From assembly GCA_013397115.1 (NCBI GenBank), contig VWZW01000482.1:134854-198853 (forward strand): DNA of 64,000 nucleotides, given 5' to 3'. How positions within the stretch are numbered: position 1 is the first letter of the stretch; the number at the start of each line of letters is the position of its first letter. The notes beneath the pieces are model-generated. The model was given only the letters and a program-made list of their open reading frames with translations, was not told where the DNA came from and did no database searches. A program made the translations under genes and the position numbers. This document shows, in pieces, positions 12,701 to 25,872 of the stretch. Source of the stretch: Edolisoma coerulescens (lineage: Eukaryota; Chordata; Aves; Passeriformes; Campephagidae).

Positions 12701-15195
12701 ACAAAATGAAGATTAACAGTAGGGATTGAAAAATTATAATTAAAAACCATATGAACTATTACTGAGACAGAATGCTTCTTGTGAGAAGTGTCTTTCTCTC
12801 TCTCTTTCACTCTGTCTCCTGTTAAATCATATTCAGTGCATTTTGCAAAGTTACTACCCCAGCCTATCTTCAGCATTTCTTCCATTCGTATGGTCCATTG
12901 TTTCTTCAGCTGGCATCATGCATTTTAACTCTTTCCTCTAAATCTGGACTATTGCAGGGTCAACAAATTCCTGCAGACATTTAAGTCAAGCGAGTGTAAG
13001 TCTGGCAGTTAACTGCCTGTTGACTCTCAGCAAACATGGGAGCTCTATTGCATGCTTTCAGACTGTGCAGACCTGGCAAACAGATCCTGCAAATCATAGT
13101 TAAGCGACAGAAAAAATTAGAAAGAATTAAGGCTTCATCCTCTTGAAAGCCTCCTAGAGAATGCTTTGGTTTTGGTTGCTCTAGATAAACAAAGTACTAA
13201 TTGACAAAAGTGCTGTCTAGAAACTTAGGTGTCTTTAGATTTGAATTTTTATACTTGTAACCACCTTATTAAAATAATTCACCAATTTTTCTAAACACAA
13301 ACATATATAAGCTGTAATAAAATGTTTAAAGAGAGGGCTAACAAGTAGCTCATTAATACACAGTGAATACCTAGAGGAAAAAAAAGGATGATAAATATAA
13401 AGAAGCTATTTATTCATAAGATACTGGTACTTATGTGAAAAGACAAGCCAAACAAAAATCAAAAATAATAAGTCTTTGCTGTCTCCTCCTTTCCTTTCGG
13501 CTACAGTCATGGCATGTGATGGATTACAGTTTAAAGACAACAAACAAGGTTGACAGTTTTTAGGGACATACCCAGTTGCTTTTTATTTGCATGTACAATG
13601 CTGGCATGTGAGAGCTCTGATGCATTAATTGTCTTGTGGAAAACGTGGAGGAAGATAACATATACAATTGGCTGTGTTATTGATACGTGCTGTGCGCGCA
13701 CTAGATGTGAAACAACAGAAAACAAGCAGGCGGGAATGAGGAAAGTCCACCATCTACAGTTTTTAGGTTAGAAGTTTCCGTGCTGAAGGTATGTGGGTGC
13801 AAACAAACTTGGCATTTTAAGTAACCATTTTTTTTTCTGACTTTTTAGTCCAGAACTACAGCCTATAGCCTTAACCTTTGATATCTGATATATAAATAAG
13901 TTGGGAGCTCTATCTCTCCAAGACGTGCTAATTTAAATTTCTTCCACAAGCGCACCATTGATGTTTCCCCATAGTGTTTTAGGGCTACCAAGTTGCTACT
14001 GCTTTAGAATTTATCAGTGTTATGATAAATTCCTTCTAGAATTTTTTTTCCTTTTGCTATTTCTGTATTTTGAAAAATGAAATCACTATTTACACTTTTT
14101 CCTGAAAACTGGGGAACATATTCGACTCATTGCTGCCACCCCAGATGTTAGTTTATGCTGCACTGGACTTCTATCGCTCAATGGTAAAAGTAAAAACTTC
14201 TTTATAATAAATATTCAGTAGATAACAAAATCATCATTCACTTTTCTTAAGAGTTGTAACATTGACCTCACAAAAGTCAAATAAAATAGAACCATGAATA
14301 CACACCCTGGAACAGATTTTCAATACTTGAACAGTATCATCATATAGAGAAATATTTTATGACACTCAGGATATTTCCTTCTAAACAGAAGAATGAAGAA
14401 AATAGAGGGGAAAAAAGGGAAGAAATTATGTGTGGTGAGTTAATTAAATTGGGTTTTTATTTTGGCTAAGAAACCCACAGTACTGTAGTTAGTTTCATTC
14501 TTTCCTTCAACCTTTTTTATCTGAAGCCACATATCTGAATTAAAACAAAACTATGAACTCATTCTACTAAAAACACAGTCAGTATCCAGCTAAAACTTCT
14601 CTCCTCTCTCCTTACCTATGAGGGTTATTGTAACATTTCCACATGAAATCATAGCTGGGAAGAAAGAATTTTATGTAAGATTGTGAGAAATGCAAATAAA
14701 ATCTGCAGCCTAGCTGCTTCACGCTGCAACAGTTGAAACAGCCAAAGTAGGAAATTTTATGGAGCCTCTCCTGTAAGATAGATATATTTACTTCTGCTAT
14801 TACTATGTACTGTTTTGACTATATGTTTTACTCTGTATATATTGATTCTATCTGGGTATCTAAGTGTCCAGGTAACCAAAACATTTGCTGCAAGCCCAAA
14901 ACCTTGCTAGTGTCTTTTACAGTTGCTCAGGTGCAACTTTTTTTACAATTACTGTAAATGAGGCCATAAGCACTAGCTGGTTTTTTTTTTTTTCCTGAAC
15001 CTACTGTATTTTAATGTCATTGCTGCACATCCAAGTCTACCATTAAGGCATTAATATTATTTTCACGTGTAAGGTGACAATGAGGCACAGGCCTCCTCTT
15101 GCTTTAGTACACATAATAGATAAAGAATATGTCAAAGCTTCTCAGTCTCCATTGTCTCTGATCTGTGTTTGAGAGACAGCACAATCTGTGAGAGA

Positions 15196-15233
15196 GTACA
15201 CAACAACTTCTCCAAGGACAAGTTGTTGTGTAC
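15196..15233. repeat. Perfect 14-bp-arm hairpin
   Basis: The arms gtacacaacaactt (15196-15209) and aagttgttgtgtac (15220-15233) are exact reverse complements around a 10-nt loop. Outside the arms, pairing is poor, so the stem is shorter than a typical pre-miRNA. No flanking target-site duplication was found that would make it a miniature transposon. Confidence 0.85.
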
Positions 15234-16431
15234 TTTTGCCATCCTCCTTGATGGCACACATTTTCAGAGAAAAATCCCAAACCAAAACAAAAAGAAGAAA
15301 AATTGCCAGTTCTGCCTGGCAAACAAAGACTGTGGTGGCTAACAGGTGGCAGTTTTACACTGGTGGAGGTGTTCATTCCCATCTTCCTTTAAGACTCACT
15401 ATTCAGAGTCTTGAATGACAATACTCTGTCTGTGAACCCACACATCTCGTAATTATCAGCTAATTGATACTTCTGCCTATATCCAAAAACATTAGCTCAA
15501 AGAATTTTCAGCTTCTGCATCATATCAGCAACACCTTGCCCAATGGATTTAAAAGAAATCTTCAAAAGGCTTTTCTATTTAAGTTGTTTATTAATTTAAT
15601 TCCTGTTAAAAGGTAACCCAGATCTATTCCTGCTGCACATAATGTCCTCTCTACTTATGATAAATTCCATATGTATTAACACACCTGTGTGAGAGAAACA
15701 GCATGCAGAGGTCTACAGATGTTAGACAAAGTGTTAAAGGAAATGTTTCAGGTGGGCTTTATCTTGATGATCTTAACAGCTATATTGCTCTCTCAGATGC
15801 TCCATGCCAGTTGAATGCTTCGTGGTTGAACATTGTAAGAGAGGCCTTTTCTGTAAGAGGTCAGTTTTTGTTATATACACATACCCCCACATTATTTATT
15901 TGACCTTTTGGTTGACATCATGCGGTCTCAAGTTTTTTTTTTCAGAAACAAGTTTTTTTTTTTTTTCTGAGGAAGTGTCATGTATCTGATTCTGCTTCCT
16001 AGCTAAAGCAGGTAGCAGAAAATAGTCTCAAACTACCAGTCTTTTTGGGAAATAAGATCCAGAATAGTTGTAAATCACCTAATCAGCATAAAAAATACTT
16101 GGTAAAAACTCTTGGTCACAATAACGGAACTAAATCCTGATTAGATCAAGGTGTATATCTCTCAGAGAGGCTAGGCATACAAATATATGAAATGTATATG
16201 CTGTGGTGGAGTAGCTGTCTGTGAAGACCAATAGGTGAATCTCACGCTCAGGGTATGAGAGTTGACAACAACTTAGTTTAATTTAAGAGGTTTCTGAAGT
16301 AGACTACAAGTTGAATTTTGTGTCAAGACACTTTGCATTTTAACTCTATAGCGACCTTACTTTTTTCTTTGTTTTCTTCAGTATCATGTCTTGATAGCCT
16401 GTCTTCAAGATTTTATCCACAAATTTGCAAG

Positions 16432-16453
16432 ACTGGAAGGTTTTCCTTCCAGT
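16432..16453. repeat. 9-bp-arm hairpin with TTTT loop
   Basis: The arms actggaagg and ccttccagt are perfect reverse complements around tttt. It resembles an isolated small palindrome; there is no sign that it is a terminator or RNA gene. Confidence 0.8.
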
Positions 16454-16853
16454 AAAATTCAGGTAGTGAATGCTGTATCTTTCTACTAATGAACAGAATA
16501 ATAATCAGTTAGCTTAAAAATCTCACAGGTATGGGAGTACTGCAGTTGTCTCATAGTCATTGTAAGTCCTTGAGAATGTGAATTTGTATTATGAATGATA
16601 TATACTGAATATAATTGTATTATGAATCATGGCAACTTCTCTTGAAATAGAGCACTGCCACTGATAATGCAAAAAATTGTTTTTAAGAAGGTCTGTTCCC
16701 GCCTAAGCTTAGGCAAATGTTCATAGAAAATTGCAAACTCCTGTAAAGGAGAGAATAAGAAGCAAACAAAAGTCAGGAAACCAAGGGAATACTTTTCCTG
16801 TTTCCTAGTGTAATTTTTAGAAATAACTGCAGATTTGGCATGACCTAGCAACC

Positions 16854-16869
16854 AAAAAAAAAAAAAAAN
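16854..16869. other. Poly-A run ending in a single N
   Basis: Fifteen A residues are followed by one N at 16869. This is probably a consensus or gap-closure failure at a homopolymer rather than a true base ambiguity. Confidence 0.8.
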
Positions 16870-17573
16870 TTTGTAGAAATAATTTTTCATATTTGGCATT
16901 TATGAACCATTGTGCATCTACAAGTAAGACCTGGAAACAGATTTATTGCAGAAATTTTGTTTTGAGTGAACTCATATAATTTGGGAGTTTGAGTTTTCAT
17001 AAATTTTTATTAATTATTGGTCTCAGACTTTAAGTAAAAGTGAATAATTCTAGGAAACATTGTATTCAACCTTTCTCTGAGGAGTTTCACATCCAGAAAT
17101 GCAAGATTCTCCAGTGAATATTGATCAAAAGTAGCTATAAGGTCAAACTTTCAAGTTGTCTGTTAAACTTTGAAATTAGAAGTTTCAAGAATGCACATAT
17201 TCAGCTCATATTTTTTCAATTAACTATGCAAATCTTCTCTAAAAACTTTCCCGTAATGTGCTATCTAAAGTTGTTCTGAGCAAGAGCAGCCAAAGGTATC
17301 AAAGCACATCAGACAGCTGATGTTTCCTCTGAAAGATGAGAAATGGAGGTTCATCACTTATGTCCAGTTCCCATGTTTACCATCTATGTGCAACTTACAC
17401 AAAAAGCTAATAATACAAAGCTTAACCTTGCTTATTTCTCTAACATGAAGAGTATATCTTGTATATCTCTTCTTCCTGTCTATCTGTCTTATAAATGTTG
17501 AAGTCTATGGGTGGATATAGATTTTAAGTGAATGTTAACACCTATCTTATCATTAACTATCTTATTTTTGACA

Positions 17574-17639
17574 ATTCTGATTCTTGTTACCTCGTAAAGA
17601 AGTTTTGATGATTCTGAATTCCTGTTACCACATAAAGAA
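17574..17639. repeat. Diverged tandem duplication, period 37
   Basis: The 28-nt segment at 17574-17601 and the 29-nt segment at 17611-17639 align with a few mismatches and one indel. Both begin attctga and end taaagaa. This is an older duplication than the near-perfect ones elsewhere in the window. Confidence 0.7.
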
Positions 17640-18728
17640 TCGCCAAACCAGGAGAAGGGCAAATTTCCTTCTCCACATTTTCATATAGGGAAAATACAGG
17701 AAAAGGATGGGAAGAGAAGTTTCTTGAATGTTTCATGTGAGGCCATGATTTGAATGTTTTATGGTGATTACAATGGCTCTTCATCTTCAGTAAAAACATT
17801 TGCTTTTTCAGAGTTGTTGAATACTCAGATTTTTTAACTAACCGCAGTAGGAGCTGAAACAATCCAGGCCCTTTCAAAGTCAATACCATAAGAGTACAAT
17901 ACCCTCTAGAGGTATGGAAAGCAACATGCATAACTACAGTTTTCTTGTGTATTTCATGTCTAGCACCAGTTTTGTTCTGAATACGTATTTCTTTTTTTTT
18001 TAGATTTCTGAACTAAAGTAATAACTAATAGTAATCCAAATACATTATATTACACTAAATACCTTACCCATGCCCCCTTTTCTACTTCATTTGCTAAAAA
18101 TGGTAGAGATCCTTTTGCCCTGGAAATACCAGATGGTGATTTTCTCAACTACCCATGACTCCTTTGTTCTCTCAGCATTTAGTTCAATCCTTTTTGACGG
18201 GCTTAGCTCACTCATTACTACTCAAAGTCTCTATATGATCAGCTTGGACTTCTAAGATTGGTATCCTCCTCTCCTGTGAAAAAAAAATTAACCTACAGTT
18301 TCAGAATTGTAGCTTTTTACCTCCAAACTCCACTACCTTTTCCACTGATATTTTTCTTGACCTCAAGAGTGATTCCTCTTAAGACATGTGAAACTGCACA
18401 ACCACAGCCAACATAAAGCCAGAGGCATGCTTCCATGAAAATACTATCTGATTTTTTCAATCTTCTCCATCTTTCCCTATGGCCTATTTTTCCTGCCTTG
18501 TAATTCTTGTGCTTTACATGTTTTGCAGAGCACTTAAGTATCTTCTATACAGCTGAGTCTGAATTCTTCTTGTCCAGCAAGTGTAAGAGAGAAGATTTTC
18601 CTACAGACCTGTGTTCCTGCACAGATACTAACAGGAATTTCATTGAGGCTATAGGTCCTTGATGGTTTTCTACAATACCATTAACTTGTGCTTGACACAG
18701 GTTTTGTCCCTGGCAGCAGCAGACTTAC

Positions 18729-18785
18729 CTGACTAAGGATTACCTCCTCAAGGATGATTTTGAAGTTACAGCACTTATAAAACAG
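18729..18785 (-). other. 57-nt exon-like segment, product unknown
   Basis: Read on the minus strand, a pyrimidine-containing acceptor-like sequence (gtattttcacag) precedes 18785 and a consensus donor (CAG|gtaagt) follows 18729. The 57 nt between are open in frame 0 and encode LFYKCCNFKIILEEVILSQ. The length is a multiple of three, so it could behave as a cassette exon. The peptide is not recognised, and chance pairs of splice-like sites are frequent; it could equally be a lncRNA exon or nothing. Confidence 0.18.
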
Positions 18786-21700
18786 CTGTGAAAATACATG
18801 GGGAGTTCAAACTCAACACTCTGGAGATGCAGCTCTTCTGCATCTCTTCTATACCTCCCTCCACAGACTTATCTCTTGCAGGCATAGCCTAGTATAGTGT
18901 CTGAAATAATTTATTGTTTAGTGTATATAAACAAAATACGGCCTAATGTTCTCTGGTATTGAGTTGGCTAAGGAAGAATTTTTACTAGCTATATCCCTGC
19001 AATATCTAGCAATACCTTTAACACAAAATGTAGAAAAAGGACTATGTGAATCCACATTTGATCAGACTAGGCCATATATTCAAAAAGCAGAAAAGAGAAA
19101 GTCCAAGGATCTGGTGAGGCAGAACGCTAATATTAATATTTTTTGTACAGGGTTGAATATATCTTAAATGAAGAATGTTATGCTACCATGACAGTAGTTG
19201 CTCACCTTTATTTTTTTTAAACAAGGGGAGAAAGGAAGGAGTTCCTTGAAAGACCGATGCACAGATTCACAACTGGTTTATTTTTCACAGGAAAAAAATC
19301 ACATTTTGTACCTTTATGTTATTTGTCAAACCTCTTTAATCTAAATTGCTAAATGTTGAGTGTGTCAGGAGACCATCTATTCCATTGGTGCCTAGGAGTA
19401 CCATTGACACTCTAATACAGGTGCTTGTAATTTATTTATTACAATAAACAGCAGCAAAGGAAGTATGGTAAGCAATGTTAAGTAAAGAACTAATGTCTTA
19501 GTGATAGCGTACATGCAAACCAATGTTTATTGGCTTGGGATGCTTTGTCCAATTTGCAATTATGTTGATGTTGTATATTTGATTATGGCATAACTCAAGC
19601 TATTCTCAAGATTTCTTGGCAGTTCAAAGTAATGGAGACACCAGCAATTTCCTCAGAAGTGAAAAACTGTCTTCTGTAATTAATATACTGTTTTTGATAT
19701 TTACTCCTACATCCTGACTGCCAAAAAATGGCACTAATGAATGAAAAACTTCAGTTAATGCAGTTTCTTAAACTCAGTAGAATTGAACACATAAGAAAAA
19801 CATCACTCAGCTCTCTTTCTTCTCAAGCAAAAATTAATAATTTTTGGAAATACATCCTGAAATCTCAAGACTGTAGCAAAAGCCTGATGAGTTTTAGGCA
19901 AGATTTTGTTGCTGAAGCCTGCATAGCTTCAGCAAGAGTAAATGGCTGACAGTAATAACGTACTGAAGATGTCTTTCCAGACCAGCTGAGGTAAAATTAA
20001 TGCTAGTTCCATTTTCCTTCCTCCTCTTGTCAAGAGAAAGAAAAGCAGGGACAACAGCCCAAATCCTCAGTCTTTCCTGCCACTGCTCCCACCACAGTGT
20101 TACAGGTGTGTTGGAAAATGTTCAGCTCATTTTTACTGGTAGTTACAACCACAAAACAAAACAGGTATTACAGGTTTCCTGCTTCACCTCAGTGACCCAG
20201 CTGGTAAATCTCTGGTAGAACAGGACCATCACTGGATGCCCACTTGTAGCCTGATAAATGGATTTTATAGTCTCTTTTTCAGTGGCTAGGAGTATTTCAG
20301 AATTTCAGGATTATGATTGGCCTAATGAATCTGAGTGAATACCTTTATGGAAGATAGCTGGCAATTAATCTCAGGTGTGTTTGCACAAAGGCTGATCTTT
20401 GTTACCTCTCCCATCCCAATGTGCCAGAGAAAAGTTGGCCAAGGCAGTAATTTTAATCTGGAGTTCTTACGGTGGCAGGTGTGGAAAAAGCTGGCATCTC
20501 TGATGGGATGAGCTTCCTCTTCCAATGCAGAAGGGCCATGGTGACCATTGGGAAACACAAGGAAAGAAAATTTCTAGTTAGTTCAATCTGTCTCATGGGT
20601 GCATTCAGTAAAATTTAAATTAAAACTACACTCTTGTTATGGTGCCTGTGTTGCAGATGTCTGTATGTTCATCCATTTTAGTTTAAACTAGAAGTCACAC
20701 TTTCCTAAAAAAGTTTTGAATAAAATGTAATCAGAAGCTAAATATTGATTAATATTTTATCATGTAATATTTTCTATATGATGGAGATTTGAAGTTTTCA
20801 GCTTAAACGCTTATAGGAGTTAAACTTGTGCCCTAAGTTTCTGCTCAGTGCAAAGAGCAAGTAAAAGCTGAAAATCAGGATTTGCAATGGCTAACCCAAG
20901 CCATCCTTAACTACCTACACCTCTATAATGTCCTATACTGGCTATGCAACTGTAGAAATAGACTTAAAGAAGTAATCTATCCTTTTAGCTAATAACATCA
21001 AAATGAGACCTTTTTCTTCACTTTGCCTGGACCTCTAACCTTTAAAGGTGAGTTAGACAGCTGCACAAAACCTGATCTCATTTTCTGCCCCTGGCAAGAT
21101 TTTTTCAAGTTCATCTTCTTTTTTTCCCCCTTCTCTCAAAATCTGATGAAAAATGAAATGTCATGAAAACAGGCTCTGAGGCTAAAAACCCTCTGTCTGT
21201 CTCTGTGACAGATGTCAGTTTGAAAGGTTTCAGGTCACCTGTCAGAACTATGTCAGTATGATCCATACAAACATCTACTCAACCTCTAACACTAACATTG
21301 AGTTCTGCTTTTTAAAATACCCCTTGAAAAAGAATCAAATGATTTCAAGTCACTGCCTTTTCCCCTTTCTTTTAACACTGATTAATGAGCCAAACTCTCG
21401 GGCAAGAAAAAAAAAAAAAAAGAAAAATGGGTGGGGGGAAAGGAAAAAAAGAGCCTTTAAAAAAGGACAGTTTGACCTTTTTGTGCCCCCTGGCAGTGAA
21501 CCAATCAGCATTCTCATAATCCAAACACAGATGCCTGGAGCTAAACAAATCCTATACTTGTGAACAAGAGTTCAGTTTGCTGTCAAAATATAATGATGAG
21601 CAGTGAAGTGCTGCTCTTTAGAAAAATATCCTTAAATAAATTAAAATGTTTTTCATTAATAAAGGGAGTAACATGAATAATGTCACACATCACTAATAGC

Positions 21701-23644
21701 ATCATTTGGAAACATGTATGTTGAGATATTTATATATATTTATTCTACATGTGTACATTTAAGCCATAGTACCTCATCTCTACATGAGACATAATCCCAT
21801 AATATTTTTTGACACCAAACCCACTGCTCATCTAATGCTGCAATTCAGTACTTTGTAATGATTAATTAACAGGCTTGCATGTTACTTTGTTCCTTGCTTA
21901 GTGTCATAGTGTTTGCATTATTTCTCACATGCATGATCTGCCCTTTTAAAGTTTAAGCCTCTATTTTGTAAAAAAAATTATTGCAGTATTAAAGAAAAGA
22001 TCCCAGCTGCATGACAGTTTTTATCAGTGTGTTGTTTTAATAGTCTATGAAATATGCTTAGAGCTTTCTGCCAATTTCTATTTTCAAATGTCCCTACTTT
22101 TCACAAGTAGGTTCTTGATGTTGATGGGCATTTTTTTGATTTTTCTTAAAAACTTGTAATGTCAATTTTAGGCTCCAATATAACAGTTGGGAAAAAAGAT
22201 ATGGACATCACACTGATACACCACAGATGCACCAAATTTAAATGCAACCACAAAGTAATTCAACACTATTTTTTTTTTCAGGGTTAAATATGTGATTTAA
22301 TTCATGCATGAAACTGGTGAGAAAGAATAGGTGGTCATTTAATGCTGTGTTATTGTGGAGCACTCTCCTGCTGTGCAGAATCCTCTTTTTAACATTTTTC
22401 TAATAGGTATTTGTGTGCTGTTGGACTCGCTACATGTCCATAATCTTTCCTTTTCTCATATATGCCAATAGCATATATGGAAACAAACTTCATCAGATTT
22501 CAGTTCCTCCTTTTTTTTTTGCTTTTAAATACTTAATGGTGGCCACTCACCAGCAGTTAGTTTCATTAATATTAAAACGGAATCATTCCTGAATCACAGG
22601 AAAGCAGTCAGCTTGATGTCAAATGGTTACAGCTCTTATAAAACAAGTATCAACTTCATTTTGGGCCATCCTAAAGAGACTTGGGAACAACTGGAGACAG
22701 AATCATCCACAGAAAACTATCAGTATTGTTTAGACGAAGATAGCCACAAACTTCCTGAAATACTTGACTGTATCTACTCTCTTTGTGACTCATGTTTACG
22801 CTGTTTATTTACTTTAATGCAAATTTTTTTGTTTTTATTATTTAATCTTCCTGTTGAACATTATTGTTTAATACAATTGTAGAGTGGAAATAAAGAAATT
22901 TACATGTCATATTAGACTGCAAGGTGGACAGTATGATTATTTCAAAGCCCTGACTGGGATGGATAGTTTCACTGAAAACCCACCAGCTGTACAATTTTTC
23001 TGGTCACAGTGGCAATGACTCAGACAGGACCAGGATTGAGCACCTTAAATACTTACTGTTGCAACTCCAAGTCCACTTTGCAAATGAGGGTAAACCTCTT
23101 CAAAAAGCAATATTCCTTGTGCCTTCAGAATTGTAAGTAATAATTACGGATATTTTCTTTTCAGTCTTCTCATAACTCCCTGGTTTGCAAATAAATCTGC
23201 AAGATATAATTTTTTTTCTTGTGCCAAAAAGCCCATTAATGCTAGAAGTTAAATACTAAGAATGTTTAACAGATGATAAACCATTTAACATAATTTCCTT
23301 GCCTCTAGTTATTTTCAGCACTTTGTGACACTGTTCCTCAAAATAAAACTGTGAACTAAAAGGTATACACAGTCCTTATCACACAGTAAGGCCTTTTGGA
23401 ACCTAATAAATTAATTACATCTCTAAAGAAGTCTTTCACTTGCTTCTCTCCTTCAGCATTGACAGCTGTATCTGGCCAGTCAGCCAAACACCGAGGGCAT
23501 TATTGCAGATAACAGTCAGAAATGTCAAAGCAGTTATTGGTGTTGCACAGGAATAGCGTATTAACGGTGCCACAAACAGTCTTTCCCTTGTAAGAACAGT
23601 GCTTTGATGTTCAAACCCCTAGCAAGACTATTAGGGAACGAGTA

Positions 23645-23705
23645 AAACAACAACAACAAAACCCAAAAAACCAACCAAAACCCAACCAACCAATCAAACA
23701 AAACA
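23645..23705. repeat. A/C-rich low-complexity run (CAA, CCAA)
   Basis: Irregular repeats of caa, accc and ccaa over about 60 bp. It resembles a decayed simple repeat; no parent element is visible. Confidence 0.75.
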
Positions 23706-24783
23706 GAAGGGTGGGTGAAAACAACAATTGTGAAGATAGATTTCCCAGCTGAAATTAAGAATTCTGAGCAGCACTAAGATTAATTACTCTGTAGTAGCAA
23801 GCAGGCAGCAGATTTATGGTAAATGACAGAATGTTTGCAAATTTTTCTGACTACTTGATTAGAAAATGCACCAAGTACAGGCATCAGTCAAGTGTGCATT
23901 ATTTAAGTGGTTGGTGTCTGGTGACAGTCTGGAAGCTGGAATCATTGTGGTTGCCTGGAGGAAAATTCACACTTTCTGGGAGAAATTCTTTCACCTTTGT
24001 GTGCCCACATCACCGATCTCTCCTCGTGGCAGCTTAGGATACACTGGAACTTTGTGACCTGGAAAATGTGGGACAACTGACACAAGGTGACCTCCTGAAT
24101 GCTGGGGTAGGCCCAATTAATTTAAAATTTTGCTTGGCCTTGTCTCTTCCAATTTTCTAAATCCTCTGGAAAAATGATTAATGCGTACACTGCCAAAGCG
24201 AAAATATTTTTGACCCTATTAAAGTCGACCAAGGGTAAACCAAGTGTAGGCTGGCATTGTATCAAACTAGCTTTATTAAATTTGATTTGAGGTTTGTATG
24301 AGGAAGGGACAGACAAGGACATTATTTCGCACAGCAACTCCCTTTTTAAAATGAAAATACTGGGAAGAATACAAAGTACTGGTGTACTTTGGTACAGAGC
24401 TGCATTTAACCTAGCAGAATTTTACCAAAAAAGTGATTGCTTTTGAGAAAGCTTTGTATTTCCTCTCTGGGAAAGCATATTGTTGGTAAAGTTGATTCAT
24501 TATATTATGAAGATTGTTTCCCTTGAAGTGGAGAGATTCAGACCTTGCCTTACTTCTTGCCTTTTCGGATTTTTATTCTCCAAAATATTCTTTTCTTGCC
24601 AACTCCAGCAGCTGGGAAAAGGGTTTGAGGATATGATGTACAGCAGATGTAGGCACCTCAGACATAGAAAGTGCTATTTTCTACACTTTTCCCACTTTCT
24701 ACAGCACTCCTTTTTGTTGTTGTTTTTGTCATTGAAGTGCTCCAAAGTTCTGCATAAACCAAAAATCACTATGTTTCTCAGCA

Positions 24784-24789
24784 TTTATT
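24784..24789 (-). promoter_or_regulatory. Candidate polyadenylation signal AATAAA
   Basis: On the minus strand an exact AATAAA lies about 225 bp downstream of the stop codon of the candidate terminal exon at 25013-25309, a plausible 3'UTR length. Hexamers like this are common by chance in AT-rich DNA, so its value depends on the exon being real. Confidence 0.3.
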
Positions 24790-25012
24790 CTGGTGCATTA
24801 ATGATCTTTAAATACAAGACCCTATTCTCACCTTCCAGGAATCTTTTAAGGCTGCAAAAGGAATGAAGTCCAAATGTTATCCCTCACTGCAATTACTGTA
24901 GCTAAAAAAAAAAAAAAAGAGCCAGAAGTAAGAGGACTTTGCAATTTTTTTTTAAATTGAAAAGAGTGATAGCTCCTATGTTTTTCAGCCCCCTAAATCC
25001 TAACAGAGGATT

Positions 25013-25309
25013 TCAGATGCCATCCTGTCCTTGATTCTTCTTGGCCTGTTTATGTATCCTATTGGCAAGTTTGGCTAGTTTAACACAATTGCTAACAAGT
25101 TTGTCAGCTCCCAGTCCACGCTTGCCTCGTTCCAGCTTGGAAACTGCAACTCCATTAATTGAATTTGGTGTGACTTGTTTGTAGGGAGGGCCTACTAGCT
25201 CTGATGCAGGATCTCCAAACTGACTCTTGCTTGCCCAGAGGCTGGACTGAGATGTGTGCAGGAGCCTCTGGACACCTTGGGCTGCTGAGTATGGGGTACA
25301 GATTGAAGG
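25013..25309 (-). CDS. Probable 3'-terminal coding exon, protein not identified
   Basis: On the minus strand the intron-like sequence ends ttatcttag at 25310. The 297 nt that follow read PSICTPYSAAQ... without interruption for 98 codons to a TGA at 25013-25015. The peptide is Ser/Pro/Gln-rich at first (it contains LLHTSQSSLWASKSQFGDP) and then strongly basic. Its end is helix-like and Lys-rich, with GKRGLGADKLVSNCVKLAKL and HKQAKKNQGQDGI. Codon choice favours an RNY pattern in the second half, G+C is above the flanks, and CpG is rare. There is no ATG, which fits an internal start of a spliced reading frame in phase 0. Upstream exons would be at higher coordinates and were not located. I do not recognise the protein. 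Alternatives are a chance open frame, since frames of this length are expected in 64 kb, or a retrocopy fragment. Confidence 0.45.
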   Translation of the reverse strand, partial: PSICTPYSAAQGVQRLLHTSQSSLWASKSQFGDPASELVGPPYKQVTPNSINGVAVSKLERGKRGLGADKLVSNCVKLAKLANRIHKQAKKNQGQDGI

Positions 25310-25845
25310 CTAAGATAACACATTAAACAGTCCATCAGGGGATGCTTTCTATCAGTCGACAATAAATCACAAACAAAATCCCTTCAAATGTCATTGTACA
25401 GCTAATGCAGAGGAGAACATTCAAAGCTTTTAGAGCTTTTGAGTAATATAAGGCTCATAATTGCCAAATGTTCTGTACTGACAACATGAAATAATTCACT
25501 CAAGAGAGAACTAAAGCAGAAATTGCACAGCCTAGCCAGCCTTACTTAGAATGAAACTACAACTACAGTGAAAAAATAACCAAACTACTGTCTTTGAGGA
25601 GATGGACAAACTGATGCACACGTATGACAGCCTTATTTTGGTAAGATGTGAGCTGGCTGGAGACCACCATCAAGCTGTCAGCAAATAAGCATTAAATGAT
25701 TTTGATGAAATGACTGAAATTTTGCTTGCATTAAGCTTAATACACTAAAATGAAGAGTCCCCTGAATGTCCTTCCTCCAAATGCAATTTTGGCATTCTCA
25801 GACAGCATTCCATCACATCTAGATGTAGTATAAATATAAAGATGT

Positions 25846-25872
25846 ACATATATATATATACATATATATGTA
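25846..25872. repeat. (TA)n / CATA microsatellite
   Basis: Alternating TA with two interspersed C residues, partly self-complementary. Confidence 0.8.

Larger units (their letters stand above)
7226..15195. other. Unique AT-rich non-coding sequence
   Basis: No gene or transposon is recognised. Minor items are an 8-bp-arm hairpin at 7632-7651 (acctgttg / caacaggt) and a cAMP-response-element-like TTACGTCA at 8327-8334. That element overlaps the start of an inverted repeat cacagcca / tggctgtg (8333-8340 and 8353-8360). An A/C-rich low-complexity run lies at 8911-8960 and a TA-rich run at 9693-9720. Open frames in this stretch are all under 95 codons and unrecognisable. Confidence 0.5.
15234..24783. 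other. Unique non-coding sequence
   Basis: Mostly featureless AT-rich sequence. It holds a short hairpin (16432-16453), a poly-A/single-N join (16854-16869), a diverged small tandem duplication (17574-17639), one exon-like segment (18729-18785, minus) and an A/C-rich low-complexity run (23645-23705). A denser, homopolymer-poor block lies at about 23455-23640. Open frames up to 128 codons are present but none is recognisable. Confidence 0.5.

Noticed and set aside
15196..15233. microRNA precursor
   Set aside because: The stem is only 14 bp and pairing does not extend outward; no known miRNA sequence is recognised.
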